DNA of 64,000 bases from Breoghania sp. (GTDB lineage Bacteria > Pseudomonadota > Alphaproteobacteria > Rhizobiales > Stappiaceae): the NCBI RefSeq assembly GCF_963674635.1, contig NZ_OY771475.1, positions 3,478,501 through 3,542,500 on the forward strand, in the 5' to 3' direction. The number at the start of each line of letters is the position of its first letter. The first letter of the stretch is position 1. The notes below the pieces were generated by a model. The model made no database searches. It saw nothing but the letters and a program-made list of their open reading frames with translations, and was not told the DNA's origin. A program made the position numbers and the translations under genes. Positions 8,906 through 17,272 of the stretch are shown in pieces.

Positions 8906-10582
8906 ATGAACATTCGCAAGCTCTCCGTCACCGGAAAGCTGGCCGCCATCTTTGCCTGCATCCTCATTGCAGGCCTGGCGGGGGCCCTGGTGACCTATAA
9001 TGCGATCGGCGCTGCACAGAATTCCGTGATGAAGATGACCAGTCTCATGAAGACGCTCGACACGGTGAACGGCTACGAGAAGCATTTCGCCGATGCGCAG
9101 GCCTATATCCGCACCTACCTTCTGACGGGCGATGAGAGCCGGGTCGCCAGCTATCGTGAGGCGAACGAGCGTCGGGCCGAGGCCTATTCGAAGCTTGAGA
9201 GCGAGACGGAACTGGACAAGACCCTTCTGACGGACGCCGAGGGGCATGCAAAGGAGTGGCAGAGCGCCTATGCGGATCGCCAGATCGCGTTGATGGAACG
9301 TCCGATGACGGTCGACGTGGCGCGGGCGCTGGAGGTGACCGGCGAGATCGAGGATCTGACACGGGAGCTTCACACCGCTCTGGCCGGCTACAAATCCACG
9401 CTCTTGACCGAAGTCCGCAACGCGGAGACGGCGCAGGCGACACAGCTTCAGAATGTGAAAGTGACCGCCATCGTCTCCGGTGCGGCCCTTTGTGTTCTGT
9501 CCATCTGCGCGGGGCTGTTCGGCTATCGCGGCATTTCGCATCCCATGCGTGTGATCGCGCGTGAGACGGGCGAAATCGCGCAGGGCGCTCTGGAAACGAA
9601 AATCGATTATGCGAGCCGCGGGGATGAGGTCGGGGATCTGGCCCGTGCGCTCACGGTGTTCCGAGACAATCTGGCTCAGAACCGGCGTCTGGAAGAAGAG
9701 GCGCGCGAGACGGAAGAACGCAACCGCGTTCAGCGCAAGCAAGAGCTGGAAGCATTGGCGCAGGAGTTTGAAAACTCGGTCATGGCGCTGGTCAATCGGT
9801 TGGGCGAATCCGCCAGTACGCTGACCAGCAATGCGGAGCGGCTCTCAGACCTCGCCGACAGTACGTCAGGCCGCGTGATCGAGGCGTCCAGTGCCTCTGA
9901 GCAGGCATCGGCAAATGTGAATTCGGTGGCCGACTCCGCCGAGCAGCTGGCTGAATCGGTCCGCGAAATCAACGGCCAGCTTGAAAACAATGCGCGTCTG
10001 GTGGTGGAAACGGCGGCGGAAGCCGCCCGCACCAGCACCTCTGTCGGCGAGTTGAGCGACGTGGTTGCGCGTATCAGCGAGGTGATCAGCCTCATTCAGG
10101 ATATCGCCAACCAGACCAACCTTCTGGCGCTGAACGCGGCAATAGAGGCAGCTCGTGCGGGCGAGGCGGGCAAGGGCTTCGCGGTCGTGGCCTCTGAGGT
10201 CAAGGCGCTGGCAAGCCAGACGGCCAAGGCGACGGAACAGATCGAAAGCCAGATCGAGCAGATGCAGAGCGCGGCATCCGCGTCGATGACGGCGGTGAAC
10301 ACGATCAGCGGCCGCCTTGAGGTCATGCGCGAGACGGCTTCCTCCATCGCGGCGGCAGCAGAAGAGCAGGGGCTTTCCGTTCAGGAAATCGCGCGCAACG
10401 TGTCGGAGGCCGCCAGTGGCACACAGCAGGTGAGCCAGGCTGTCGTCGTGGTGCGCGATGGCGCGACCCAGACGGGCGAACTGGGTGGGGATGTGAAGTC
10501 CTTCGCCGAAGCGCTGAGCGGGGACGCCACGTCCCTGCGCGGAGAGGTGGATGCCTTTCTCTCCCGTGTTCGGGCTGCCTGA
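8906..10582 (+). CDS. methyl-accepting chemotaxis protein
   Basis: A 558-residue receptor. TM1 (about 11-33) is followed by an all-helical periplasmic domain to about residue 180 that looks like a CHASE3/four-helix bundle, then TM2 (about 185-207), a HAMP domain with RGDEVGDLARALTVFRDN, a coiled coil and the signalling domain. The hairpin tip reads IQDIANQTNLLALNAAIEAARAGEAGKGFAVVASEVKAL-like, the hallmark of MCPs that bind CheA/CheW. No C-terminal CheR-binding pentapeptide is seen. It follows the PDC-sensor gene at 29 bases and ends at a strong terminator, so the pair forms a two-gene transcript. Confidence 0.93.
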   Translation: MNIRKLSVTGKLAAIFACILIAGLAGALVTYNAIGAAQNSVMKMTSLMKTLDTVNGYEKHFADAQAYIRTYLLTGDESRVASYREANERRAEAYSKLESETELDKTLLTDAEGHAKEWQSAYADRQIALMERPMTVDVARALEVTGEIEDLTRELHTALAGYKSTLLTEVRNAETAQATQLQNVKVTAIVSGAALCVLSICAGLFGYRGISHPMRVIARETGEIAQGALETKIDYASRGDEVGDLARALTVFRDNLAQNRRLEEEARETEERNRVQRKQELEALAQEFENSVMALVNRLGESASTLTSNAERLSDLADSTSGRVIEASSASEQASANVNSVADSAEQLAESVREINGQLENNARLVVETAAEAARTSTSVGELSDVVARISEVISLIQDIANQTNLLALNAAIEAARAGEAGKGFAVVASEVKALASQTAKATEQIESQIEQMQSAASASMTAVNTISGRLEVMRETASSIAAAAEEQGLSVQEIARNVSEAASGTQQVSQAVVVVRDGATQTGELGGDVKSFAEALSGDATSLRGEVDAFLSRVRAA

Positions 10583-10612
10583 ACCCGCCATTCCGTCGGG
10601 ATATGATCGATG

Positions 10613-10640
10613 GGGCCGCGCGACATGTGTCGCGCGGCCC
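10613..10640 (+). terminator. Rho-independent terminator of the receptor gene
   Basis: A 13-bp perfect GC-rich inverted repeat (GGGCCGCGCGACA against TGTCGCGCGGCCC, nearly no loop) is followed directly by TTTTC, 30 bases after the receptor stop codon. Confidence 0.9.
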
Positions 10641-10960
10641 TTTTCATTTCCGGGTTCTGTTGCGGCGCAGCAGTCACCATGGCGCGATTATAGGCACTAT
10701 CTCTGTTTTTCTCGCGAATATACTCCACCTTACGCAACATCATGCCGCGCTGCGGTCTGATACTTTTCAATGCTTGCGACTAAAGAACCATGTAAGGCTC
10801 TTGCATCCACTCGATATTGCAGCGCAATATTGATGTCTGTCCGCGAGGGAGGGCCCGGCTATCCGGGTGGCCGCCATCTTGTCTTGTCGACGCAGGGAAG
10901 GGCGTTTGGCAACGGGTGAGCGACCGAGGTCGGAGAGAAGCAAAAATGGGAAGAGACAAA
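10641..10960. other. ccr upstream region
   Basis: About 320 bases without a convincing gene between the receptor terminator and ccr. It holds the palindrome described at 10814-10830 and an untranslated leader before ccr. The first half is mixed in composition and includes TTGCGACTAAAG near 10777. No cobalamin riboswitch B12 box was seen. Confidence 0.4.
10814..10830. promoter_or_regulatory. perfect palindrome upstream of ccr, candidate operator
   Basis: ATATTGC-AGC-GCAATAT is a perfect 7-bp inverted repeat with a 3-bp centre, about 130 bases before the ccr start. The TTGC/GCAA core resembles sites described for the RamB/PccR (short-chain acyl-CoA-responsive ScfR) regulators of acyl-CoA assimilation genes. 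That link is inferred from similarity of the core only. Confidence 0.4.
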
Positions 10961-12256
10961 ATGGCTGTCACCGCTGAAATCGAGGCTGCGCCGCCGCAGC
11001 CTGCCGCCGAGTACAAGGACCTCTACGAGGTGGGAGAGATCCCGCCATTGGGTCATGTGCCGAAAAACATGCACGCCTGGGTGATCCGTCGCGACCGTCA
11101 CGGTCCTCCGGAAGAGGCGATGCAGAAGGAGGTCGTGCCGACCTGGGAGATCGGCGATGACGAGGTGCTCGTTCTGGTGATGGCGGCGGGTGTCAACTAC
11201 AACGGCATCTGGGCAGGTCTCGGCGAGCCGATTTCCGTCTTCGACGTCCACAAGCAGCCATTTCATATTGCCGGCTCCGACGCGTCCGGCATCGTTTGGG
11301 CCGTCGGCTCGAAGGTCCGGCGCTGGAAGGTGGGCGACGAGGTCGTGATCCACTGCAATCAGGATGACGGCGACGACGAGGAGTGCAATGGCGGCGATCC
11401 GATGTTCTCCGCCACGCAGCGCATCTGGGGCTACGAGACCCCGGACGGGTCGTTCTCGCAGTTCGCGCGCGTTCAGGCCCGTCAGCTCATGCACCGTCCG
11501 CAGCATCTGAGCTGGGAGGAAAGCGCCTGTTACACGCTGACGCTCGCCACGGCCTATCGCATGCTGTTCGGGCATCGCCCGCATATCCTGCGGCCCGGTG
11601 ACAATGTGCTTGTCTGGGGCGCCTCGGGCGGTCTCGGCGTTTTCGCCGTGCAGCTGTGTGCGGCCGCCGGTGCGAACGCCATCGGCGTCATTTCCGAGGA
11701 AGACAAGACCGATTTCGTCATGAGCCTGGGTGCGAAGGGCGTGATCAATCGCAAGGACTTCAAGTGCTGGGGGCAACTGCCGAAGGTCAATTCCGAGGAG
11801 TACAAGGAATGGTTCTCCGAGGTCCGCAAGTTCGGCAAGGCGATCTGGGAGATCACCGGCAAGGGTGAGAATGTCGATTTCGTCTTCGAGCACCCGGGCG
11901 AGCAGACTTTCCCGGTTTCGACCTTCGTGGTGAAGCGAGGCGGCATGGTTGTCTTCTGTGCGGGAACGACCGGCTTCAACATCACCTTTGATGCGCGCTA
12001 TGTGTGGATGCACCAGAAGCGCATTCAGGGGTCGCATTTCGCCCATCTGAAGCAGGCGGCGGCGGCCAACAAGCTGATGGTGGAACGGCGCATCGATCCG
12101 TGCATGTCGGAGGTCTTTCCCTGGGAACAGATCCCGAAGGCCCACACCAAGATGTGGAAGAACCAGCATCAGCCCGGCAACATGGCAGTTCTGGTCAACT
12201 CGCCGGTGCCGGGTCTGCGCTCCTTCGAGGATGTGCTGGAAGCCACGGGCCAGTAG
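10961..12256 (+). CDS. ccr: crotonyl-CoA carboxylase/reductase
   Basis: A 431-residue medium-chain dehydrogenase/reductase that reductively carboxylates crotonyl-CoA to (2S)-ethylmalonyl-CoA with NADPH and CO2, the key step of the ethylmalonyl-CoA pathway. The sequence follows the alphaproteobacterial Ccr pattern closely: DLYEVGEIPPLGHVPKNMHAW at the start, VLVMAAGVNYNGIWAGLGEP, HIAGSDASGIVWAVG, the long insert NQDDGDDEECNGGDPMFS, the nucleotide motif VLVWGASGGLGVFAVQL (about 216-232), and KNQHQPGNMAVLV near the end. An in-frame ATG at 10946 with GGAG upstream is an alternative start. Its product feeds epimerisation and then ecm, encoded nearby on the other strand. Confidence 0.97.
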   Translation: MAVTAEIEAAPPQPAAEYKDLYEVGEIPPLGHVPKNMHAWVIRRDRHGPPEEAMQKEVVPTWEIGDDEVLVLVMAAGVNYNGIWAGLGEPISVFDVHKQPFHIAGSDASGIVWAVGSKVRRWKVGDEVVIHCNQDDGDDEECNGGDPMFSATQRIWGYETPDGSFSQFARVQARQLMHRPQHLSWEESACYTLTLATAYRMLFGHRPHILRPGDNVLVWGASGGLGVFAVQLCAAAGANAIGVISEEDKTDFVMSLGAKGVINRKDFKCWGQLPKVNSEEYKEWFSEVRKFGKAIWEITGKGENVDFVFEHPGEQTFPVSTFVVKRGGMVVFCAGTTGFNITFDARYVWMHQKRIQGSHFAHLKQAAAANKLMVERRIDPCMSEVFPWEQIPKAHTKMWKNQHQPGNMAVLVNSPVPGLRSFEDVLEATGQ

Positions 12257-12450
12257 GCCGGTCGATCGACCGGCTTGCGATGGAATTCGGGACGGGGGAG
12301 GTGGCCGGTTGCGCTGCCTTCCCCGCTTTCACGTCTGGCGACGGTTTGCTTTGCGCTCACGGACTTTTCGCGGCGGCAAGTCTGGTCTACGGTCCGCGCG
12401 CAAAATGGGCGCCGATTCAGGTGCCGGGCACAGGGGTGGAGACGGTTGCG

Positions 12451-13023
12451 ATGGTGGTACTCAACAAGATCTACACGCGCACGGGCGACGACGGAACAAC
12501 GGCGCTCGGATCCGGTGAGCGCCGGGCCAAGCATGACCTGCGGATCGCCGCCTATGGAACGGTGGATGAGACCAACGCCACGCTCGGCCTCGCGCGCCTG
12601 CACCTTGGCGATCATCCCGAGCTCGATGCCGCGATGGCGCGTATTCAGAACGATCTCTTCGATCTGGGGGCGGATCTGGCAAGTCCGGAAACGGAGGAGC
12701 CGCCTGCCTATGAGCCTCTTCGTGTGACCGACGAACAGGTGAAAAAGCTTGAGGCGGAGATCGACCGTTTGAACGGGGATCTTCAGCCGCTGCGCTCCTT
12801 CGTCCTGCCGGGGGGCACGGCGGCGGCAGCGCATCTGCATCTTTCGCGCACCGTTGCGCGGCGCGCGGAACGGCTGATCGGCGAACTGGCGGAACGCGAG
12901 GCCATCAACGCGGCTGCGCTTCGCTACATGAACCGACTTTCCGACTATTTCTTCGTGGCCGCGCGCTGGGTCAATGACAAGGGGGCGGGCGACGTCCTTT
13001 GGGTGCCCGGAGCGAACCGCTAG
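12451..13023 (+). CDS. pduO: cob(I)alamin adenosyltransferase, PduO type
   Basis: A 190-residue ATP:cob(I)alamin adenosyltransferase that makes coenzyme B12. Family motifs are all visible: KIYTRTGDDGTTALGSG (ATP-binding N-terminus), YGTVDETNATLG, FVLPGGTAAAAHLHLSRTVARRAER and the closing NRLSDYFFVAARW. The start at 12451 is set by homology; the upstream extension of the frame to 12004 lies inside ccr and has no family match. The gene is 194 bases after ccr on the same strand, which makes sense because Ecm needs adenosylcobalamin. Its stop codon lies inside the loop of its own terminator hairpin. Confidence 0.95.
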   Translation: MVVLNKIYTRTGDDGTTALGSGERRAKHDLRIAAYGTVDETNATLGLARLHLGDHPELDAAMARIQNDLFDLGADLASPETEEPPAYEPLRVTDEQVKKLEAEIDRLNGDLQPLRSFVLPGGTAAAAHLHLSRTVARRAERLIGELAEREAINAAALRYMNRLSDYFFVAARWVNDKGAGDVLWVPGANR

Positions 13024-13115
13024 GTTCGCTCCTCTTTTGTATTGGTTATGGGCGAACCGCTAGGTTCGCTCCTATCTTTTAGATTGGTTGTGGGCGAACC
13101 GTCAGGCGCGCTCAC
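13009..13115 (+). repeat. tandem-duplicated terminator hairpin after pduO
   Basis: A unit of about 40 bases starting GCGAACCGCTAGGTTCGC recurs: copy 1 from 13012, copy 2 from 13052, and a degraded third from 13094. In copy 1 the stem is extended to 10 bp (GGAGCGAACC/GGTTCGCTCC, 13009-13032) and the loop contains the pduO stop codon TAG. A TCTTTT tract follows, making it a working Rho-independent terminator shape. Copy 2 keeps the hairpin and T tract. The gene's last codons have therefore been copied downstream together with the terminator. Confidence 0.85.
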
Positions 13116-13226
13116 GTCTGCAATGTGGGACGGGAGCAATCTCCTGTCGACCTGGATGGCTTCGATCCCCCAACCCGGCCTTCGACCAGACCTCCCCCTC
13201 GGGTGAGACGATCTTGCGCTTTCCTG

Positions 13227-13961
13227 TCAGGGTCTGATCAGCACCCCGGAACCTGTTGGCATCGTGAGGACAGAGCAGCCCTTGGAGGTGGCGAATTCGT
13301 CCCACATCTCGTGCTGGTCTTCATGCTTGGCAAAGGCGTAGTCATCGATCAGCACAATTGCCGACGGCGACAGGCGATCCCACAGCTCGTTGATAACCGC
13401 CTTCTCAGTTCCCGCATGGTTCAGATCGACAGAGAGATAGGCAATCCGATCAATCGTCACATCCTCCAGCGTCTTAGGCAGTCGACCTCGCACCAGCTTC
13501 GCGTTGGGGAATGGTTCAAAGTTCTTGCTCGCCTGATCATAGCAGTCGAAATACGAACCGTTGCGACGCGCTGTCTCTGTGCTCCCATCGTCCGGAATGC
13601 CATCGAAGGTATCAAAGAGATAAAATGTCTTGGGCACAGTCGCGAAGTTGAGCGCATGGCATATCGTCATGGACAGAAAACCGAGGAAGACCCCGCACTC
13701 AACGAAATCGCCTTCCAGCTTCAGTCCGTGCCGAGCAGCCCAGACAGCAGTGTGAGCGCGCCACCGCACATCCTTGCGTCTGCCACTCCAGGCAATCGCA
13801 TTCCCATCAGCGGCTTGTTGCCATGCCCTGGCAAAATCAGGATTTCGCAAAAATCCGAGGTTCTTTTTGCGCACCGCGAGGTTGTCGGCCTCGTACTCGT
13901 ACGGTTGTGCCTTGGCCTTGCGGCTTTTTCCGCGAAGGGCCCGCCCGATCCCAAATGCCAT
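13227..13961 (-). CDS. TylF/MycF-like SAM-dependent methyltransferase
   Basis: A 244-residue class I methyltransferase. The SAM-binding strand reads LEGDFVECGVFLGFLSM (about 87-103), followed by FYLFDTFDGIPDDG and later a VLIDDYAF strand, the pattern of the TylF/macrocin-O-methyltransferase family that methylates sugar hydroxyls. Two closing acidic residues in SVDLNHAG and LIDDY could bind a metal, as in that family. The ATG at 13961 has no strong ribosome site; a TTG lies 15 bases upstream. No sugar or polyketide cluster surrounds it, so the substrate is open. Composition is a little less GC-rich than the neighbours. Confidence 0.75.
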   Translation of the reverse strand: MAFGIGRALRGKSRKAKAQPYEYEADNLAVRKKNLGFLRNPDFARAWQQAADGNAIAWSGRRKDVRWRAHTAVWAARHGLKLEGDFVECGVFLGFLSMTICHALNFATVPKTFYLFDTFDGIPDDGSTETARRNGSYFDCYDQASKNFEPFPNAKLVRGRLPKTLEDVTIDRIAYLSVDLNHAGTEKAVINELWDRLSPSAIVLIDDYAFAKHEDQHEMWDEFATSKGCSVLTMPTGSGVLIRP

Positions 13962-14284
13962 AAATGTCACTCGCAATTATTTGAATGCTCTGGTTTGAAA
14001 TATCACTGTCCAGAAAGTGACGCTAGGGCAAGATGCCTTCGTGCATGATCGGACGCCACTGTTACGCAATGCGACGCGAAATCAAAAAACAGGCCCTCGA
14101 CGGCCGACGACCAGTCCGAAAGGCTGGTTTCCGCGATTCAGGGGGCAATCTAGAGGGGCGCTCCAATCGCAAATCCATCGACCTGAGCATTTGTTTGCGC
14201 TGTTGAGGGCTGCGGGGCAGGTTCCGATGTTTCGGATCTACATCGTCCCCCACGATCTTGAGGCCGCTATTGGCCGGCCCGGCC
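13962..14284. other. intergenic region without recognised features
   Basis: About 320 bases between the start of the methyltransferase gene and the end of the CobW-type gene, both on the minus strand. I see no convincing reading frame, terminator or RNA fold here; the methyltransferase promoter should be in its lower part. Confidence 0.3.
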
Positions 14285-15466
14285 CTATCTGAAATCCCCC
14301 TTGAAACCGGTCACTGCCAGCGGGTTTTCGAGCATGGCGGTTGAATCCGGCGTGTCTGGCTGTGCGGTGTCGGTGAAGGCTGCGAAAAGCCCCTCCACGA
14401 AGCCCTTTGGCATGTCGCGGGTGATGCAGACCAGCCGGGTGCCGTGATCGTCATCTGGCCAGGCGGGCAGCCGTGCGGGTGGGTGGAAGACGTGCTGCAC
14501 CCCATGCAGAACCACCGGATGGTCGGGGTCTTCGGCGATCGCGACGATGCCCTTCAGCCGCAGCAGGTTGGGCCCATGCGCCGAGCGGATCAGATCGAGG
14601 AACATGTCCAGTCCCGCTGCCGGGATCGGCTTGTCGCTTCTCAATGTGAAAGCGCGGATGTGATTGTCGTGGCGGTTCACGTCGTGATGATGATCATGCC
14701 CATGATGATCATGCCCGTGCCCGTGATGATGCGCGTGGCTATGCGAGCCGGCCTTGTCGGCGGCGGCTTCCTCGCCGAGCCAGCGGCGGACATCGGGGAT
14801 TTTCGTGTCGGGATCGTAGAGCCCGCAATTGAGAAGGCTGGCAGGCGTCGCTTCGCCCGCGGCCGCATCCAGCACGGGGGCTGTGGGGTTCAGCCGGTGG
14901 ATACGCTCATGAAGGGCTTCCAGCGCCGCGCGGGATTTCTCGTCTGTCGCAAGATCCGATTTGGTGAGCACCAGCCGGTCGGCAACCGCGACCTGTTTCA
15001 CGGCCTCGGCATGCTGATCCAGGGTCGAGGCGCCGTTGATGGCGTCGATGGTGGTGATCACGCCGTCGAGCCGGTAGCGCATGACGAGGTAGGGATGAAG
15101 CATGACCGCATGCAGAACCGGGGCTGGATCTGCAAGTCCGGTCGTTTCGATCACCACGCGTTTCAGGGCATCGATGCGGCCATTGTCGAGACGGCGGAGC
15201 AGGTCTTCCAGCGTGTTGATGAGATCGCCGCGAATGGTGCAGCACAGGCAGCCTGAGGAGAGTTCGATCACACCCTCATCAGCCGCCTCGACCAGGAGGT
15301 GATCGAGCCCGATATCACCGAACTCGTTGACGATGACAGCCGTATCCTTCATCGCCGGGTCGCTGAGAATGCGGTTCAGCAGCGTGGTCTTGCCGGATCC
15401 GAGAAAGCCGGTGACCACGGTCAGCGGCACGGGTTCGGGTGGTCTCCGGCGAGGCGTGTCATTCAT
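14285..15466 (-). CDS. CobW/G3E-family GTPase metallochaperone with His-rich linker
   Basis: A 393-residue G3E GTPase. Walker A is GFLGSGKTTLL (about 20-30), the metal-binding CxCC motif is in SSGCLCCTIRGD (about 72-83), and VLTKSD is the guanine-specificity motif. Between the GTPase and C-terminal CobW_C domains (about 240-265) lies a run with more than a dozen histidines alternating with Gly and Asp. The family delivers Zn or cobalt to client enzymes. The CxCC and His-rich linker fit a zinc chaperone of the ZNG1/COG0523 type; cobalamin synthesis is the alternative given pduO nearby, but no cob genes flank it. Confidence 0.88.
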   Translation of the reverse strand: MNDTPRRRPPEPVPLTVVTGFLGSGKTTLLNRILSDPAMKDTAVIVNEFGDIGLDHLLVEAADEGVIELSSGCLCCTIRGDLINTLEDLLRRLDNGRIDALKRVVIETTGLADPAPVLHAVMLHPYLVMRYRLDGVITTIDAINGASTLDQHAEAVKQVAVADRLVLTKSDLATDEKSRAALEALHERIHRLNPTAPVLDAAAGEATPASLLNCGLYDPDTKIPDVRRWLGEEAAADKAGSHSHAHHHGHGHDHHGHDHHHDVNRHDNHIRAFTLRSDKPIPAAGLDMFLDLIRSAHGPNLLRLKGIVAIAEDPDHPVVLHGVQHVFHPPARLPAWPDDDHGTRLVCITRDMPKGFVEGLFAAFTDTAQPDTPDSTAMLENPLAVTGFKGDFR

Positions 15467-15501
15467 TTTTGAGGCAGATCCGGTTGCGCCCGGACCGCGG
15501 A

Positions 15502-17004
15502 TCAGCGCGGCGCGGGCCTGGGTGTGGGGGTGCCGTCACTGGCGCGCGTCGGCACAGTGACGATGACAGGGACCGCATTCGTATTCGTATCTGCGGGCTG
15601 TGTCGCTGGTCTTGAATCCGGTTTGCCGCGCGGTGGCATGACGATGCCGAACGCGTCGGCGACGTTCTTCGAGGCGTCATCCGCGCTTGGCGCGCTGAGC
15701 GGTACCGCACGTTTGGCGTTCGGATCAATCGCCAATGTGATGCGCACGAGATTGTCGCTGCGGCGCTGTGCGCCGATAAGCCGATCCATCACCACGCCCC
15801 AATCCACCTTCTTGTCGCGCGTCCGGGGGATCGTGGTGTCGGCGCGGGAAGTGGCGATGCCCGCAGCCCGTGTGCGGCCGCTTTCGCGCGCAAAGGCTGT
15901 CCTTACGCCCGGAAGGCCGGAATTGGCCGCGCGCATGGGGGCGGAGCCGGCATAGTCTGCCATGAGCTTTTCAAGCTTGGGCTTGGCGTTGCGCCGACAA
16001 TAGCCGTCGGGCGGCAAGCCCTTGACCGAGCCCGGACGCTTGAGGTTGTCGAGCTTTGGGTGGCTCTTGAACACTCCGCCACCATCGAAGCCCTTCTCGA
16101 TCAGGGCGCTTGCCTTTGCTGCGCGCTCAAGCCCTGAGGCAGCGCCGAAGACGATGGCGACCATGGTGCGCCCGCCGCGCGTGGCGGACACGGCGACATT
16201 GTAGCCGGAATTGCAGACATAGCCGGTTTTCAGCCCGTTCGCGCCCCGCACGCGGCGCAGATATTCGCGGTTCGCGGACCGCAGCAACCGCTTGCCGTAT
16301 TGCACACCCGTATAGCCATAGAGCCTTTTGTATTGCGGAAAGTCGCGCAACAGCGCGCGCGACAGGAGCGCCATGTCATGGACGGACGAATAGTGGTTTG
16401 AGGCGGGCAGGCCGTGCGGATTGACGAAATGCGTGTCGCGCATGCCCAGCTCGCGGGCGGTCTTGTTCATCACGTCGGCAAAACCGGCCTGCGATCCGCC
16501 GATGGTTTCTGCGACCGCGACCGAGATGTCATTGGCCGACTTGACCAGCATGACCTTGAGTGCCGCGTCGAGGCTGAGCGTCGAACCGGCTTTCAGGCCC
16601 ATCTTGCTCGGGGGTTGAGCTGCGGCATGGGCTGAGACCATGACCGGAGATTTCAGCGTGATGCGCCCCTGCTTGATCGCGGAAAAGGCGACATAGGCCG
16701 TCATCAGCTTGGTCAGGGATGCCGGATACCAACGCCGGAACGCTTCATGCTGGTCGATCACTTCGCCGGAACCGACTTCAAAAACCATCCAGGCTGCGAT
16801 CTCGGCATGTGCGGGCCGGGGTATAGCACTCAGGACAAGAACCAGCAGCGCCATGATCCCGCTCGGAAGGACCGGCGAATTCCGGGCATGTCGCAATCGG
16901 CGTCCGTCTCGCGAATATGCTGAATTGGGCAATGCAACCTCGCCGGTTTTCCTAGCGTCACTGTGGTGGGCATGCCGGATCTTGCGTCTGGTATCCCGCA
17001 TCAA
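15502..17004 (-). CDS. D-alanyl-D-alanine carboxypeptidase (penicillin-binding protein, S11)
   Basis: A periplasmic serine D,D-peptidase that trims the terminal D-Ala from peptidoglycan stem peptides. The three active-site motifs are present: SxxK in PASLTKLM, SxN in KSANDIS, and KTG in GLKTGYV. A hydrophobic segment MALLVLVLSAI followed by RPAHA is a signal peptide cleaved before EIAAWMVFE. The frame is open from 17004, but the true start is unclear: the ATG at 16854 gives a signal peptide without basic residues, so a non-ATG start between the two that keeps the RRLRHAR stretch is likely. The last 150 residues are Pro/Thr-rich and low-complexity, and no SPOR domain is seen. Confidence 0.88.
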   Translation of the reverse strand: MMRDTRRKIRHAHHSDARKTGEVALPNSAYSRDGRRLRHARNSPVLPSGIMALLVLVLSAIPRPAHAEIAAWMVFEVGSGEVIDQHEAFRRWYPASLTKLMTAYVAFSAIKQGRITLKSPVMVSAHAAAQPPSKMGLKAGSTLSLDAALKVMLVKSANDISVAVAETIGGSQAGFADVMNKTARELGMRDTHFVNPHGLPASNHYSSVHDMALLSRALLRDFPQYKRLYGYTGVQYGKRLLRSANREYLRRVRGANGLKTGYVCNSGYNVAVSATRGGRTMVAIVFGAASGLERAAKASALIEKGFDGGGVFKSHPKLDNLKRPGSVKGLPPDGYCRRNAKPKLEKLMADYAGSAPMRAANSGLPGVRTAFARESGRTRAAGIATSRADTTIPRTRDKKVDWGVVMDRLIGAQRRSDNLVRITLAIDPNAKRAVPLSAPSADDASKNVADAFGIVMPPRGKPDSRPATQPADTNTNAVPVIVTVPTRASDGTPTPRPAPR

Positions 17005-17212
17005 TAACCGATCAGGCCCCCGGATTGCAAAGTCTTCGCCGCCGCGATGCCTTCACGGCTGCGCGAACCTTCCCCAGCATATCCGGATGCGCCGTCTGTG
17101 TCGGTACCACCCTATCGACTGAAACGCACAAGAATCGGGCATTTGCCGCAGATCTGGTCAAAGCCTGACGGAGTTGTCACAATTGCGGCGGAAAAACAGG
17201 CGGCTTCGGGAT

Positions 17213-17228
17213 TGGCCCGCGCCTTGCT
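17213..17228 (+). promoter_or_regulatory. sigma-54-like promoter before ureD
   Basis: TGGCCCG-CGCC-TTGCT matches the sigma-54 consensus TGGCACG-N4-TTGCW with a single mismatch and the exact 10-base spacing between GG (-24) and GC (-12). It lies 45 bases before the ureD ATG. No clear NtrC site was found upstream. Confidence 0.5.
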
Positions 17229-17272
17229 CGTAAGAAATCTCATCTGCGGCACCACACAGTATTCGGCCCCTC

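Noticed and set aside
10583..10960. Cobalamin riboswitch upstream of ccr/pduO
   Set aside because: No B12 box or the expected conserved fold was visible in the leader.
12004..12450. An N-terminal extension of the adenosyltransferase
   Set aside because: The upstream frame overlaps ccr and lacks homology; the family N-terminus starts at 12451.
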